A DNA stretch of 64,000 bases from Kalaharituber pfeilii (GCA_015179045.1 WHUZ01000001.1:1054001-1118000), one strand, 5' to 3'; counted from the first letter of the stretch, positions 1-11,833 are shown. Numbers and translations: made by a program. Notes: generated from the sequence alone by a model not told the origin.

Positions 1-278
1 AGAAATGGGCTACAGAGTTGCTGTGCAGATGAGAAAAAGAGTAGTGGTATTATAGAAAGTAATTAGGCACAACACAATCTCCAAGAATCGAACTTGATGC
101 TAAATAAATTTGGGGATGAGAAGCTTGGGGCGATTACACAACATACTAGAACATTGACTAGCATTTATATGAAAGTTCCTGAGCAGAAGGTCAATATGTT
201 CTTCATATGGCATCAATCCCTTAGTGTACGGGGTTGATGAAATAACACATCAAACTTAGTTAATGGAACTTCGCAGCG

Positions 279-860
279 TCATAGGATCTTTTGTGCGTTA
301 GTGCGAAAAGAAGTCAGTTCATGTGCTTCTAAGAAGTCGGGGTAAAAGGCTCCAGGATATTGGGCAGTGGCTTGAGGGTATATGCCCCGTTGAGCACATT
401 GTGGGGTAATGATAATGCTAAAGCTCACACTGGTTCTATTCTTAGTTCTGAATGACAACGAGCAGAGGGGGCAGAAGAAAAGAACGGAATTGACCGCTGC
501 TGGTGGGGCTACCTTGCCCAGCTCAGCTTGATGTCCTCCAGGGCCACGAGGCTGACGATGATCCCACTTATCCACATCCACCCCAATGGGACCCACAATC
601 CCCGCCCATCCCCATTTGACAGCGAAAATCATGTGGGAGCAGATGGTGACCCATGTGTGAATTATACGAGGGTGAGAAATAAGCAGGACTAAAGGAGGCA
701 TCCCCTTGGCGTAGTGGTCGCCTAGTTCGATGCATGCTGCATATTGCAATCCGAAGAGGTTGTTGTAGCTCTCCGGATGTGAAGCAACCAATGTGATACG
801 TACAGAATCTTGCTTAGATCTGGGGGCGCATTGGGCTGGGAGAGCACACCACAGGTAGCC
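279..860 (-). CDS. Unrecognised open frame, probably an internal or 3' exon of an unknown gene
   Basis: On the minus strand the frame is open from about 860 to a stop at 279. The 170 codons from about 791 read like real protein: a mixed N-terminal stretch, a hydrophobic middle (PPLVLLISHP, then SHMIFAVKWGWAGIVGPIGV), a GGHQAEL segment and a tail ending TSFRTNAQKIL. There is no ATG near the 5' end; the first in-frame ATG is at 701. If the frame is used, it is either an exon spliced to something upstream or a remnant. I do not recognise the family. The hydrophobic middle suggests membrane contact. No partner gene is visible next to it; the purine-rich tract at 0.9-1.05 kb lies upstream. Confidence 0.35.
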   Translation of the reverse strand, partial: GYLWCALPAQCAPRSKQDSVRITLVASHPESYNNLFGLQYAACIELGDHYAKGMPPLVLLISHPRIIHTWVTICSHMIFAVKWGWAGIVGPIGVDVDKWDHRQPRGPGGHQAELGKVAPPAAVNSVLFFCPLCSLSFRTKNRTSVSFSIIITPQCAQRGIYPQATAQYPGAFYPDFLEAHELTSFRTNAQKIL

Positions 861-904
861 TTACCCAGTCTCAAACCTGGACCTTACCCAGGCCTCAATG
901 GGCG

Positions 905-1037
905 CAGGGAGTGCAGGGCATGGGAGGGGAAGAAAGGGAGGACGGCAGAGGAGGCGGGGTGTGGGGGAGGGTGGAGGAAGGGAGGCAGGGAGGGAAGGAG
1001 GGAGGGAGGGAAGGGGGGGAAGGGGGGAAGGGGGGGA
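905..1037. repeat. Purine-rich (G/A) simple-sequence tract
   Basis: About 130 bases of almost pure G and A on the plus strand, built from GGGA/GGGAGG units and ending in runs of six and seven G. Several short overlapping frames here are composition artefacts. Such mirror-like purine tracts can form triplex or G-quadruplex DNA. The complementary composition recurs at 17440-17661. Confidence 0.85.
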
Positions 1038-2539
1038 AGAATTGCAACCCTGCAGCTTGCAGAAACAGTATGCATACTGCGATGCTGTGCTCAGCAGGCT
1101 GTGGCTGACATCGAGATGCCGGGGATGCGTGCGACGTCGACCGCGAGTTACTGTAGGACTGCATCATAGGCACTGCGCACTAGACTCCAGCGTCGCTGCA
1201 TTAGGCGCTGGGCAGCACTATGCAAGCTGGCACGAGAACCGTCAATTGCTCTTCATCAACGAGCTCAGTTCCGAAACAAGCTGTTGCTTCCGGCCAGCGC
1301 GCCCCTCGCGACTCGCGAGCGCCGGCGCAACTCGCCGTTGCAACTCGAATCCTGATACTATGGTAGGGTCCTGCTAGCTCCAGAGTAAGCGGCATTGGAG
1401 CTACTGCACCACCCACTCCTCTGTTCCACAAAGTTTGAGTTAGCTGCTTGAGATAAACAGACCGAATCAAATAGTAATCGAGACCGGCAATCGAGAAGGA
1501 ATGCCCAGCATGAAACTTGTATCATAGAGTTGGGAAGCGTGTGGCAGTCCATTAATTGAGGTGCCATGGGTCATGCAACGGCCAAGCGAAACCGGCGAGA
1601 CGTCAGGATATGTTAATATTTTTAGAGACCCTTATCTTCTTTCCAAGTTGTTTTATAGGTTAGATCATAGAGGGATTTTGGAACCCTGTACGTATCCCTG
1701 TAGGAAGGAATTCAAATCAACAAGGATAAAATGAAGTAACCTCAAAGTGTACTGTACAAGACTGTTCAAAATAACACGACCCGCTGATTTGGAACTCCCA
1801 CAAGGCATACGAGCCTCCATCATGACCACCGACTTTACAATGCATATCCAACTTGATGCATACAGTTTGAACTTGAAACATTTTGCAAGCACTGAATATA
1901 TCTGGGATTTCCTATGATCCTGTTTGATAGTTAGATATGTTTGATAATTCTTTTTTTTAATAGCAAAATTGATGGGGATTATGCAAAATACGATGCATTA
2001 ACTCTTAAAGTGCTGCATAAGAGAGCTTGATGCAGGGTTCCTCATGATAAACTTCTTGTGGTTGTTTATTGTGGTTGATTCTGAATTCCATCAAGTAATA
2101 TCATACTCCGCACTGTACTTCCACTGCTAGCGCGGTCGGAATTCAGATGCCCGGGGACCCATGTCGGTGTCTAAACCTATTCAGGTCCGTTGCTGTCGCA
2201 ACAGGATTTTTGAATTCCTTCCTACAGGGGTGCAAAATAATCCCTCTATTTAGTAACAAGACAGCATAAGAATACTTACAGTACAACTAGGGTTTGCCAA
2301 GGCTTAATTTATTAGTGAGACAAGGCACCAACTCTAGAATTCAAACATATATCATCTACTAGCCAGTTGGAGTACTGCTACAATATGCCTGTTCTCACAA
2401 AAAAGGGATGAAGTCATATGGAGTGTAGGCAGTTGTGCAGTCAGTAAGGGTTTGTAATAGTTCCTGTATATCATCAGCTTAGATTGGTGGTGCAGACATA
2501 TCACTATAGCATCATGCTGGTCTACCTTTTACTGCCCGA
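1038..2539. other. Intergenic, no gene seen
   Basis: About 1.5 kb with only short chance frames in all six readings. I see no recognisable domain, RNA gene or inverted repeat. Confidence 0.6.
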
Positions 2540-2549
2540 ATGCCTATCT

Positions 2550-5197
2550 TCGTAAAAATTGTTCCACCGGGCAATATGTTTGCAAAGAAACCTATTTTGG
2601 ATAGAAAGACTTTTCGTTTCTTTCACATTGACAGCTTAGATATTGCACTATTATTTGGATACCATGGGCCATCCCAATATATGTTTATTAATAGAGGTCT
2701 TACAGAACCCATACACTATCAACTGATCCGGAAGTTAATAGCAAAAGTCACATCTATTACTGGGGTAAGCACGGTATGTAATGCAAACTGACGTGACTGC
2801 TAGGGTAACAATACCTCAATATTAGATGATAAAAATTTCCTTTCATCATCTATTATGGAAGACAAATATGGAAGCAGTTGGCCTTCTCATTGCACTCGTC
2901 GTAATCTCGTACCCAGCGGCGTGCTGCCATAATAGTTGGGCACGGGAACACACTCGTCGGATTGGCCAGCCAACTAGCCACAGAGCTCTTCAACATTTTC
3001 TCAGAAATGAAAGGAAAGTGGAAATTCGCATGGGCTCTGCATTGCATGACCTCTGGGCAGGAGGGCTCTATACAAGTTTACGATCAATACAGCTGCCGAA
3101 GAGACTACAAAAATTAGTTTCACTCAAATTATTATGACTACACGACTGCCCAGTCTCGAACCAAGACTCCCGCTTAGTGGCTGACTAAGCAATTCCACAA
3201 CTTCGCGGTTCGAGACTGAACTCAACCAGGCAGGAGCATTTACCGTACAGCAACCAACCGAAGAGCAACATCTTGTCAATACTATAAAGGAATGGTTAAC
3301 TGCAAAGGACAATGCCAAATTGCTGCTTGTGCTTGAGAATCTTAATGATATGGAACATTAATGGCTATGTTCTATCATTACCTCATGGGACCTTGATTAT
3401 TACCAACAGAAGACATGAGATTATACAGGGACAAAGATGGTTAGAGGTGAAGCTAATGAATAATAATGAGACAGAAGAGTATTCTTAAAAGCACAAAGCC
3501 AGATTTTGAGAATTTCACTCCAGACGGTACGTGAAGCTCAGCCTAATATGCTTCCTGATATATAAAGACTAATACAACGTATATAGTATACAATCATGAG
3601 AAACTGCTGCTACAACAATTGTGCGGAAACTTGTATTCCTACCACTTGTCATAGATCAGGCTGGACTATATATTTGTTTTTGCCAGTATTCTTTTAGTTA
3701 CTATCTGAGGAACTATGACGCCAATGTTACTTAGCTCTTGAGCAAGGAATGGAAAGTTGGAAAACATGATAGATCTATCCTTGCTGCATAGGATCTATCC
3801 TCCAAGGCAATCCAGAATCAAAATCCCAAAGCTGCAGAATTGCTGTTATTATGTGGGTTTCTTCACAGTAATGACATCTGCGAGGAGTTGCTATGGTGAG
3901 GAGTGAATTACCAAAGGATGGTATGTACAGTTATTTTTCAATAAGCAAGGCTAATAATGCAAATGTAAAATAGTTCTGCTTACACATTACTACAGACACA
4001 AGCTTGTGTGAATCAATCCGGCACTGTTCTCATACTTGATGGCACAGCGGAAGGATAGAGTTGATAGTTTTAGCATCCATCCATTTACTCACATGTGCTT
4101 TCAAAGGACCTAGAGGCGAAACCTGAAAAATATAGCAAGAAAGCCACCGAGACATTTCTTATGGTTGCATCAGCAATTGCTATTCCTTCAAGCAGAAGCC
4201 ATACGGTAGAGGGCAGAGTTTTTTGAGCGGCGAATTCTTTCACATTATTGCAGTAGTAAAGCAAATGAAGTGTCTACCGGAAATAACGGAGACCGAGGAG
4301 TTACTGAAGGCGTTGCGAGACCTCGGCGGGGTATATTTAAATAATGGCTATTATACGCAGGCCGAAATGATATGTAAGATTGTATTGGCTGGAAGTGAGC
4401 AGTTACTGGGCACAGACCACCCCACACCCTTAGCACTGTCGACAATATAGCAATGGTATTTCGTCAATAAGGGCAATATAATAAGGCAACGGAGTTGTAC
4501 GAGCGAGTATTGGCTGAGACTTGTACAGTTTGCGGCATGACAGTGGTATTTCGTCAGCAAGGACAACATGACAAAGCACTGGAGTTGTATGAGCAAGCAT
4601 TGGCAGGGAAAGCACAGGCACTGAATGACCACCTAGACATTGTGGGAGGGCTGTGCGACTGTTACATATGGGGTCTGGTAAACTAGTTGAAAGTGGAACA
4701 AATGCGGCCGGGGATGCTGTGCGAGAGCGTCGACTTCAGGTCAAAGCGCCGTGGGTCACGCGAGGGTATAAGTTCAGGGCACGTGTGAGGGAACTTAAAT
4801 AGGAAGTCCAGAGACATCATCTACACATCTACCTACACACTCATCTTCTTCCATTCGTTTCAGCGTACACTTCATTCATTCATTCATACCGCCTTCCCGT
4901 AAGTGACCACTATACAATTCCTGAAGACCTCCCAGCAGAAGAGTTAGCGATGGAGCCGTGTTCCCGACGCGTTCACAACATCCTTAATATTGTAAACAAG
5001 GTGGCGGTGATCTTTCATTAGCTAGAAGAATATAATAAGGCACTGGAGCTACGTAAGCGAGCACTGGCTGGGAGAGAAAAGGTACTGGGAGCGGATCACC
5101 CAGATACCATTGAGACTATCAGAAACATGGCTGGTTTATTCGGTGAAATTGGTCCATCCAACCAGGCGCAGGAGATGTGGGGAGTGAACATCTAAAG
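2550..5197 (+). pseudogene. Decayed NB-ARC/TPR (NLR-like, STAND) gene
   Basis: Fragments of a fungal NLR-type ATPase with kinesin-light-chain-like TPRs lie in order on the plus strand but in shifting frames broken by stops. A segment at 3218-3360 reads QQPTEEQHLVNTIKEWL followed by the Walker B-like LLLVLENLND. A segment near 3385-3470 reads HGTLIITNRRHEIIQGQRW, like the post-Walker B part of NB-ARC domains. Near 3800-3890, SKAIQNQNPKAAELLLLCGF matches the winged-helix region. At 4223-4700 and 5020-5190 are TPR units such as GQHDKALELYEQALAGK and LGADHPDTIETIRNMAGL. In intact relatives the NB-ARC is a nucleotide switch and the TPRs a sensor, used in heterokaryon incompatibility or innate immunity. 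The P-loop end (2550-3100) is too decayed to align. An inverted-repeat element sits inside at 3151-3218. Confidence 0.75.
3151..3218. mobile_element. Short MITE-like inverted repeat inside the NB-ARC relic
   Basis: A 68-bp segment with ends CAGTCTCGAACC and GGTTCGAGACTG, which are exact reverse complements. The interior also contains CGCTTAGT and GACTAAGC, as in the elements at 11722 and 29262 whose ends read AGTCTCGTAACC. It lies between coding remnants of the NB-ARC domain, so it looks inserted. I see no clear target-site duplication. Confidence 0.6.
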
Positions 5198-6766
5198 GGA
5201 GTTCTGTCAATGCTGGCATATAAGGTGATAATATTATAGATGAAGAGAAGTCACGAAGGGTCGTTTGGTGGTGACTCAAGATTCGGTAGTCAAAGCTAGT
5301 AACAATTCGAAGCGGCCTGACAAGCTGGCGTAGCTCAGGTGACTGCCCGTAGAAACCTGTAGGCATTTATAGTTGATGAGCAAAGGCTGCTCTTTATACA
5401 CATGTATATAATTTTATGTATGACTGCCTCACAGGCTCTAATACCTTCGTACTTGGTTGCACTTAATGGTGATGTAAAGCACAGGTCATATTTCTTTGTC
5501 TCGTTTAGTTTAGCTTTTTTTTTTGATATACATAGATAGAGTGTACACAGCAGAGGATGAGGGGCACAATTGACAGCTATCCGCCATGCTCTTCCTCTCC
5601 ACTCATGTTCCACATAGATTTATATGCATTTGTTATTAGACTTGATCTTTGCCATAACCGCCTATCATACAGCCGTCTATTGCTAACTAGCCTACTACTG
5701 TACCAGTTCTCGAGGTGAACTACGAAGTCGTTGGATGGAGGAAGGAACAGCTTCCTGAGGCCAGCTTAAACTTAATACTTGACCAGTGCAACCAGACTAG
5801 TACTTAATGTGGTCTGCTTTTTTGTCTCTTAAAAAGACAGCTTATCCTGCCGAAGGACACTAGTCGAGAAGAGGCAACTAGGACTTCGCAGCACCTAATG
5901 CAGCAGTCGCTGCTGCTTTAGAGACCGCGGAGAGTACGCGGAATCAAGTCCTCTAGTACTCAATAGTATATTCTCGTCCTCCAGTCCTTCGTTTCGCTCA
6001 ATTCCTGAAAGTTGTCACTTATGGTATAACCGCTCCTTATGATCTTATTTTCATAATAGTATGTGGAAGATGATTCTCAATGGCTTCCATGTGGTCGCAA
6101 GTCGTGGCTGGAGACTTTTCGGCAGATGCAAAAATGAAACACTCGAGTACAACCTGTCGAAAGTTTCTCAAAATGCATCTTCTCTGATGCTTTTGAGGAG
6201 GTGAATGGGTACCCCTTCTCCAGCACACTTTATCGACATATATCGGGCAGTGGTTGAATCAAAATTTATATATGCAATGGGGTCTTGTGTGGGATGTTCA
6301 TTGGAAGCGCTCAAGAAAATGGATGATCTGCAGACTTAAGCGGCTCGTAATGCTTTAAGTCTTCCTCAGTCAACTTGTCGATTATTGGTTCTGTCAGAGC
6401 TTGGCCTTGTGCATCTCTCTATACATTTGAAAATCCTGGTATATTCACTTACATGTACCGACCGCAGAATGGTTTATTATGTAGTATTGGATGCTGTCGC
6501 TTTGTCAGTACAAAAGTTCCGTGGATGGCTATAAGATTTGCGCCGTCAAATGTTCCTATACAGTACTTACACGACTTTCTCGACTTCGTTTACCTTCAAC
6601 AGGACGTTGCAAGAATTACTTCTCTGCCTATGTTATACTTGGAAATGCAAAACAAACGCACTGTCTCTACAACTGAGAAAAAAATTGATGGTTCTTCGAA
6701 ATTCACTATATTACACTTGGCTGCACCCTCACTGATCAACTATGTCGAAGTGCGCCTCATGTTAGA
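5198..6766. other. Intergenic, no gene seen
   Basis: Only short frames. One copy of the interspersed decamer AACCAGACTA lies at 5790-5799. Nothing else recognisable. Confidence 0.55.
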
Positions 6767-6985
6767 TTGCCTTTTAGATTTGCTAGAGCTATTGCTCGGT
6801 TTAGATCGGGAGTTACTCCATTGATGATAGAAAGAGGAAGATATGTTGGTTTGGATAGAGGTGATAGGTTATGCCCAGAAGGATGTGGGGTTGCAGAGGG
6901 TGAAGTACATATTGTTTCATTGCCCATTCTTTGCTACTTCACATTCTGTATTGTGGATTTATTTCCAGAGGAACGTCATTTATAA
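6767..6985 (+). pseudogene. Possible C-terminal relic of a non-LTR (LINE-type) reverse transcriptase
   Basis: A 72-residue frame reads RAIARFRSGVTPLMIERGRY, then GLDRGDRLCPEGCGVAEGEVH, then a hydrophobic stretch with another Cys. This order (ARFR-G-TPL-IE-GRY, then RLCP-C, then E-H) resembles the conserved tail of endonuclease/reverse-transcriptase proteins of non-LTR retrotransposons. No reverse transcriptase core or endonuclease is visible upstream, and no poly-A tail with flanking duplication is evident, so this would be a fragment. The resemblance is from memory of the motif, hence low confidence. Confidence 0.3.
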
Positions 6986-7989
6986 TTGCGAAGAATAGTA
7001 AACCTTAAGATTTAGTTGCGGGGTCAATGGCTGAATTATGATGTGAACTTTGCCTTTCTCCTCGAAACATGAGGCAAATCTTTGTGGCAGGTGAGGGTTT
7101 CTGCACACTATCCCGGTGTAGAGGGAATATCGCCATCATGATAAATGTGACAGAAAAGATGTCATCGAAGGATTTGCATTCCAGATTTGTTATTGTCTAA
7201 CGTCCCCGGCAGTGCCTGGCTATTGCAGAAGGCAAAAGAGTGTAATGATGTTGGCCATAGCTGACGAACCTGACCACAATGTAGTTGTCTTTGAATGATG
7301 GAGATATAGGGGAATGTCTTGAGACTTGTCTTTTCCTGTAACTTGATATTGTAAGTGTAATTACATAGAGAGTAGAGATATATTCTATTTGACTCGCTCG
7401 GTGATCTTGGGAGTGTATTACTTCACTGCATAAACTGTTTCTTAGTTTATTCCTGAATCTTAACCTAATCTATATACATTAAGGCAGCCAATGCCCCGTC
7501 AAAAAAAAAAAAAGTTAAGCTTAGAGCAATTATGAGTTCTACCAGGCGCGGCAGTATATCCAAAATCATTCGCACAATTATTTGTAGCTGCTTGTATCCA
7601 TGAAACTGATTTTGCAAGTTGCGGGGTATTTATTACTTGCGCACCGCTCTTCAACTTCAACTCTCCTCTACAGCCTCTCGCATAATTGTACTCTGCTACC
7701 AATGGACGACCTCAGTCAGCAGCGTTTTCAAATTGAACTTATGGTTGCCAGAAGCTACCAGGTTACAAACAAATACAACGTTTTCACAGAATTCTTCTCG
7801 CAATTGCTATCGTCCACGTGACCACCATAGACTTACTTGCATCATTCCAGTTCATGGTACAATTCCCTACCAATTTTGTCGATGGCATCGATAAAATAAG
7901 GAGAAAATGAGTATTTCCTCAATTGCTTTGTTGTTTTGCTACTACTTTGCAGGATTTTCTTTCCTTCACAGTTTTGTGGACGAGAAGAA
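6986..7989. other. Intergenic, no gene firmly supported
   Basis: Contains an A13 run at 7501-7513 and a short frame from an ATG near 7702 (MDDLSQQRFQIELMVARSYQ) that ends at a possible donor. This could be an upstream exon of the small gene at 7990, but I cannot join them convincingly. Confidence 0.4.
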
Positions 7990-8331
7990 ATGCAGCAACA
8001 AGGAATCATAGTTCAAGAGTCAGAAGAGGAAAGGAAGCCCAAGGAGTTGATCGTGCAGATTATGGAGGAGGAAATTGTTGAAGCTATGCAGGAGACGAAT
8101 TTGGAAGAGCAATGCGAGATTAAGGTAACTGATACGTGTGATTTACATTCGTACTTCCACCAGATACAAGACTAACGCTATCGAGTGGACTAGATGACTC
8201 CACCAGCCTCCAGTCACAGCCTAAGTACCCCCCATCCAGATACCATCAAAGAAACACTAATTCGTGAATACAGGATGAAAGGAACACCCAAATTGCTGCA
8301 GAGATTGGAATTCTCTGTTGTCTACACTTGA
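7990..8331 (+). CDS. Small hypothetical protein, two exons (about 90 aa)
   Basis: Exon 1 (7990-8124) starts with an ATG and encodes a glutamate-rich, probably helical segment (EEERKPKELIVQIMEEEIVE). It is followed by donor GTAACT, a good branch site (ACTAAC) and acceptor CTAG. Exon 2 (8194-8331) continues in phase 0, including DTIKETLIREYRMKG, to a TGA. Both exon lengths are multiples of three. The charged heptad-like composition suggests a coiled coil. I do not recognise a family, and upstream exons are possible because the frame stays open for about 50 nt before the ATG. It is convergent with the CoA diphosphatase gene to its right. Confidence 0.4.
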
Positions 8332-8722
8332 GGCCTCCTGAGGTCAAAGGGCCAGTATGAGATCCAAAAGCTAAGGCAGATGTACTAAGATGATAGCTGC
8401 CTCCCGAGTCTGAATACGAGAGCACTGCAAGCCATTGACTCAGCTTTGGCAATGATCAAAAGAATAACAAAAGGAACAAAGAGTTTCACTTCTAAATTCA
8501 TCTGTTCAAACTTGACCCCCATGTGTCTTGATTGCGTATCTAGTCGCACTGCGTTGTAATACCGACAGGTGGAATCCTGCATCACAAGGGGCAAGGCTTT
8601 CTGATATTCCATTAGGCTCTAAACTAAGGATACAAACAAATCTTGGTACCTTCCCAGCTACTGGTTAATGCACCGTTTCTCTAACCCTGAGAGAAGCATC
8701 ACCTTCTAGCAAGAGGTGAAAA

Positions 8723-10350
8723 TTACAAATTTCCCTTTGTAAACATCTCCACAACTGCATACTCTTCCCCATGCTTCCTCTCCGTCCTCAACATCCCATG
8801 CTCATATAACGCAAAGATCATATCCTCATCTCCATACCCCTCGAGGCACTCAAACTCTGGCTGTCTCGCATATGCGATTCTCGCTGCGTCAATCAGGATC
8901 TTCGCTGTCATGCCCCATACCCGATAGTACTTTACTTGTATCTGCCACTTGTCGTCTCCCTTCCTGTTCTTCACTAGCAACGCGGCCTCCTCGGGTTGGA
9001 GCAGCTTGTCGTTATACCCTGCCCTCGCTGCTGCCTTACTAGTGTTGTCTCCCCCCGCCATGGCGGCATGGTGCGCCCACACTGGAGCCATGAACTCGTG
9101 CATGTACCAGTCCCGACCATACCAGTTGTGGAGCTTACCAGAGTACCATTTTGTTGGTGGAGACTGAGAGGGTGTAGTTGCTGATTTGGAAGTGGCATCT
9201 TGGAAAGGGTTGTAGTCTTTTGACAAAAAAGCCTCGAGTGGGACTGAGAATACCGCTGCGACCTCCTTAGGATCTAGCCGTGGAATCAGCAATGACTCAA
9301 TGTCCATGTCGAAGTCGACGTCCAGGTTGGGTATCCCTTCGGCTGTAGGTCCGACTACTGGACCGCCACCATCAGCTACCCCTACCCCAGTAGGAAGAAG
9401 TAGTGCCACGCACGGCCGCACAGCGATATTGGTCTTGGAGAGAGAGCATGGCAATTCCGCAAGGTGAGTGATTTGGAATCGATAGTGCTTTTTCTTTAAA
9501 GGATCGGCGGATTGGGAGGGTGTGACCGGCACGGAGAGCACAAAGTTGTGTGTGGGGAGTGGAAGGCCAATTTCTTCGTAGGCCTCGCGGCGCGCAGTTT
9601 CTTGAGGGGTTTCGGTAAGGCTATCGGCTTTGCCTGTAGAAATGTTCCAGTACATCAGCCAAACAACACGTAGGAAAAAGAAACGAAAGAAAAAAACCCT
9701 AGCGAGAATTGACCCCATCAAGGGCACACAAACTTACCACCGGGTAACGCCACTTGCCCCGCAAAGTTCCTCAATAACTCGCTCCTAAGCGTTAACACCA
9801 CCTTCAACCTCCCTTGTACATCTGGGAATAGTAAAAGTAACACCGCTGCCCGCCTGCTCAGCGGCATCAGCTCATAATTCGACTTGGGTGGCACATGGGC
9901 GCATAGTCGACGGATTGCTTGCTGCGCTTTTGGAAAGGGCGGGTGTTAGGCATCTTCGGAAAAAAAATAAAAGGAAATAAACCTAAAAGAAGGAAACTTA
10001 TTTTCGCAAAGCGTTGCCTACAGGAAGGAAAAGGGAAGGAAACGAGAAGAGATACATACAACTGACTCAGGTGTCAGTCTTGTCATTGCGTCCAAATGAG
10101 TATCAAAGTCGCCGACAGCCTTCTTCAGATTCGCGTTAAGTGTACTTGAACCTATCCTCGTTGTTGTCGGCTTCAACGTGCCGCTAACGTCCTCCTTAAC
10201 GTCAACCTTCTGATAGTTCAACCGCCGGTGCTGTCGTGGCGTTAGTCTTGCAAGACTGTAGCTGCCGTTGTGGCGGTAATTGTAACCCGATATTATACAA
10301 GATTGGTAAACTCGATGCGCTGGAGGCAAGCCAACAAGCAGGCGTGACAT
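8723..10350 (-). CDS. PCD1: Peroxisomal-type coenzyme A diphosphatase, Nudix family (Pcd1-like)
   Basis: Three exons: 10350-10060, 9921-9738 and 9633-8723, giving 461 codons. Codon phases close (97 codons; then phase 1). The Nudix box spans the exon 2/3 junction: LPGGKAD, then ETPQETARREAYEEIGL, with the REAYEEIG metal-binding core and the one-residue-longer spacing seen in Pcd1-type proteins. Upstream is the CoA-Nudix signature region (SRRAAVLLLLFPD, LTLRSELLRNFAGQVALPGG). The family hydrolyses CoA and its oxidised or acylated forms to 3',5'-ADP and phosphopantetheine-type products, usually in peroxisomes or mitochondria. The C-terminus is GNL, so no PTS1 signal is visible. Donors are GTATGT and GTAAGT. 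The protein has a long C-terminal extension (about residues 255-461) typical of filamentous fungal members. Confidence 0.88.
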
Positions 10351-11721
10351 GGACAGCTCTCTTCTTTCCTGACCTCGTTAAGCTTCTGGTTTCTCGGGAA
10401 GTGTGCTTGTGGGTTACGTCGCGCTTATCGATAAGTCACGATGAATTTGGGATAATGTTATCATGCGCCGGCGGTCTGAAACCTCGGCCCTTGGCCTACG
10501 TATGTACGGAGTAACGGAGGAATAACCCGTGATGTTGAACGGCCCGAGCTTCAGCGCAATCCCAGTAAACGCAAACACAAACACCGCTCATCAAATTCTC
10601 TCAGAAAGCCTTTATTTTCAAATTACATGGGCGCGACTTAAATTTCGGAAAAATAAGGTTAACTGTATCAGGCAAGGTGTTGACAAACTTTGTTGTATTC
10701 CCCATACCTTAGATATCCGTTCGTTATAGGATACCAGAGTCCTACCTTAAGATGACAACAGAATTCTCCTTTTTCATTTTGCAGTGATGTTGCTCACTCC
10801 GTTACCCTCAACATTGACCACATTGGAAACCTTCACCTTATCTACATCTACATAAACAGCATTGAGACAGTACCATTAGTCTCCTACCCATCCCCATTGA
10901 TACTAGACTCATCTGTTGTCATTTGAATTGGTCTAGGCTTCCCGCTGATATCCGCTGTACCCAACTTTTCTTCTGATGGAGCAGCCCTGTTGTTCCAACT
11001 TTATTGATTTCAAAAAAAACGTCCTTTTCATGATACTTGTAACTACAGTATCTTGAATTTTCAGAGCATTTCGCAACCTGGGCTAGTGACAACTATATAC
11101 GAAACCACTGGGCGATTATACGGGCGGGCGACGCCATCAATGCCTTTGAAGCCTGTCATTAGCCACGTTTCTCCACAATATTCAGTTACTTCTAAAGTCC
11201 TTCATGTATGAATCACAGAACAGAAATTGCGACTTACATAAAGTAAGTACACCAAAATGCTAAGTATAAGCATGCGAGATCAGAACCACAACCAAGAGGG
11301 AAGCGTAACCAGGTAAATCCATAGGCATTATGAGACTATAGCTACATATGTAACAACTCCTTACTTGATAACACATTTGCAGTCAGATTCTATCACAAGC
11401 TGCAGATGTCTTCTCCTAAGATGTTCCACCCAACTCCACTCCGCACCTGTTAATATTACAGCAATCTGGCTATTTTTCTGCCGTGTAACTCCATCGATAT
11501 CGACCGAAATGTCTCAGCATCGTTTCGTGCATGTTCTTGCTTGTTAGGTAATCATAATCCCATTAGCTTCCGCTCGACCGTGCGGCATATGATGAAGCCA
11601 CCCTAGTTAACTGAGTGGTATCCTAGCACCATCACACGGGGAGACCGGGGAGTGCCCTTATGCGTGATCACAAAATATAATAATAAAAGGGACTTTGGGG
11701 GGTACATCAATTGCAATTGCA
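10351..11721. other. Intergenic, upstream of the CoA diphosphatase gene
   Basis: No gene recognised. A copy of TATGAGACTA (reverse complement of TAGTCTCATA) lies at 11329-11338. Several frames of 60-90 codons show no domain and start at arbitrary ATGs. Confidence 0.55.
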
Positions 11722-11824
11722 TAGTCTCGTAACCAAACTTAGTCAGCGGTCGCATGAAATCTGAGAAATGACGGCTAGCGGAACCCAACCAAGGCATGAA
11801 ACTCCGCGTCTGGTTACGAGACTA
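11722..11824. mobile_element. MITE with terminal inverted repeats and 9-bp target-site duplication
   Basis: A 103-bp element begins TAGTCTCGTAACC and ends GGTTACGAGACTA, exact reverse complements. The imperfect inner arms contain TTAGTCAGCGG and CCGCGTC. It is flanked on both sides by GCAATTGCA (11713-11721 and 11825-11833), a perfect 9-bp duplication. Terminal repeats plus an 8-11 bp duplication are typical of non-autonomous Mutator-like (MULE) elements. It carries no coding capacity. The same terminal sequence recurs at 29262-29388 and, degenerate, at 3151-3218. The duplicated 9-mer contains the palindrome GCAATTGC, so a chance match is slightly easier than for a random 9-mer. Confidence 0.8.
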
Positions 11825-11833
11825 GCAATTGCA

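Noticed and set aside
898..1377. Gly/Arg-rich frames around the purine tract
   Set aside because: Low-complexity translation of GGGA repeats with no protein-like sequence beyond it.
3200..3219. GGTTCGAGACT resembling a tRNA T-loop
   Set aside because: It is one arm of the inverted repeat at 3151-3218 and has no acceptor, D or anticodon stems around it.
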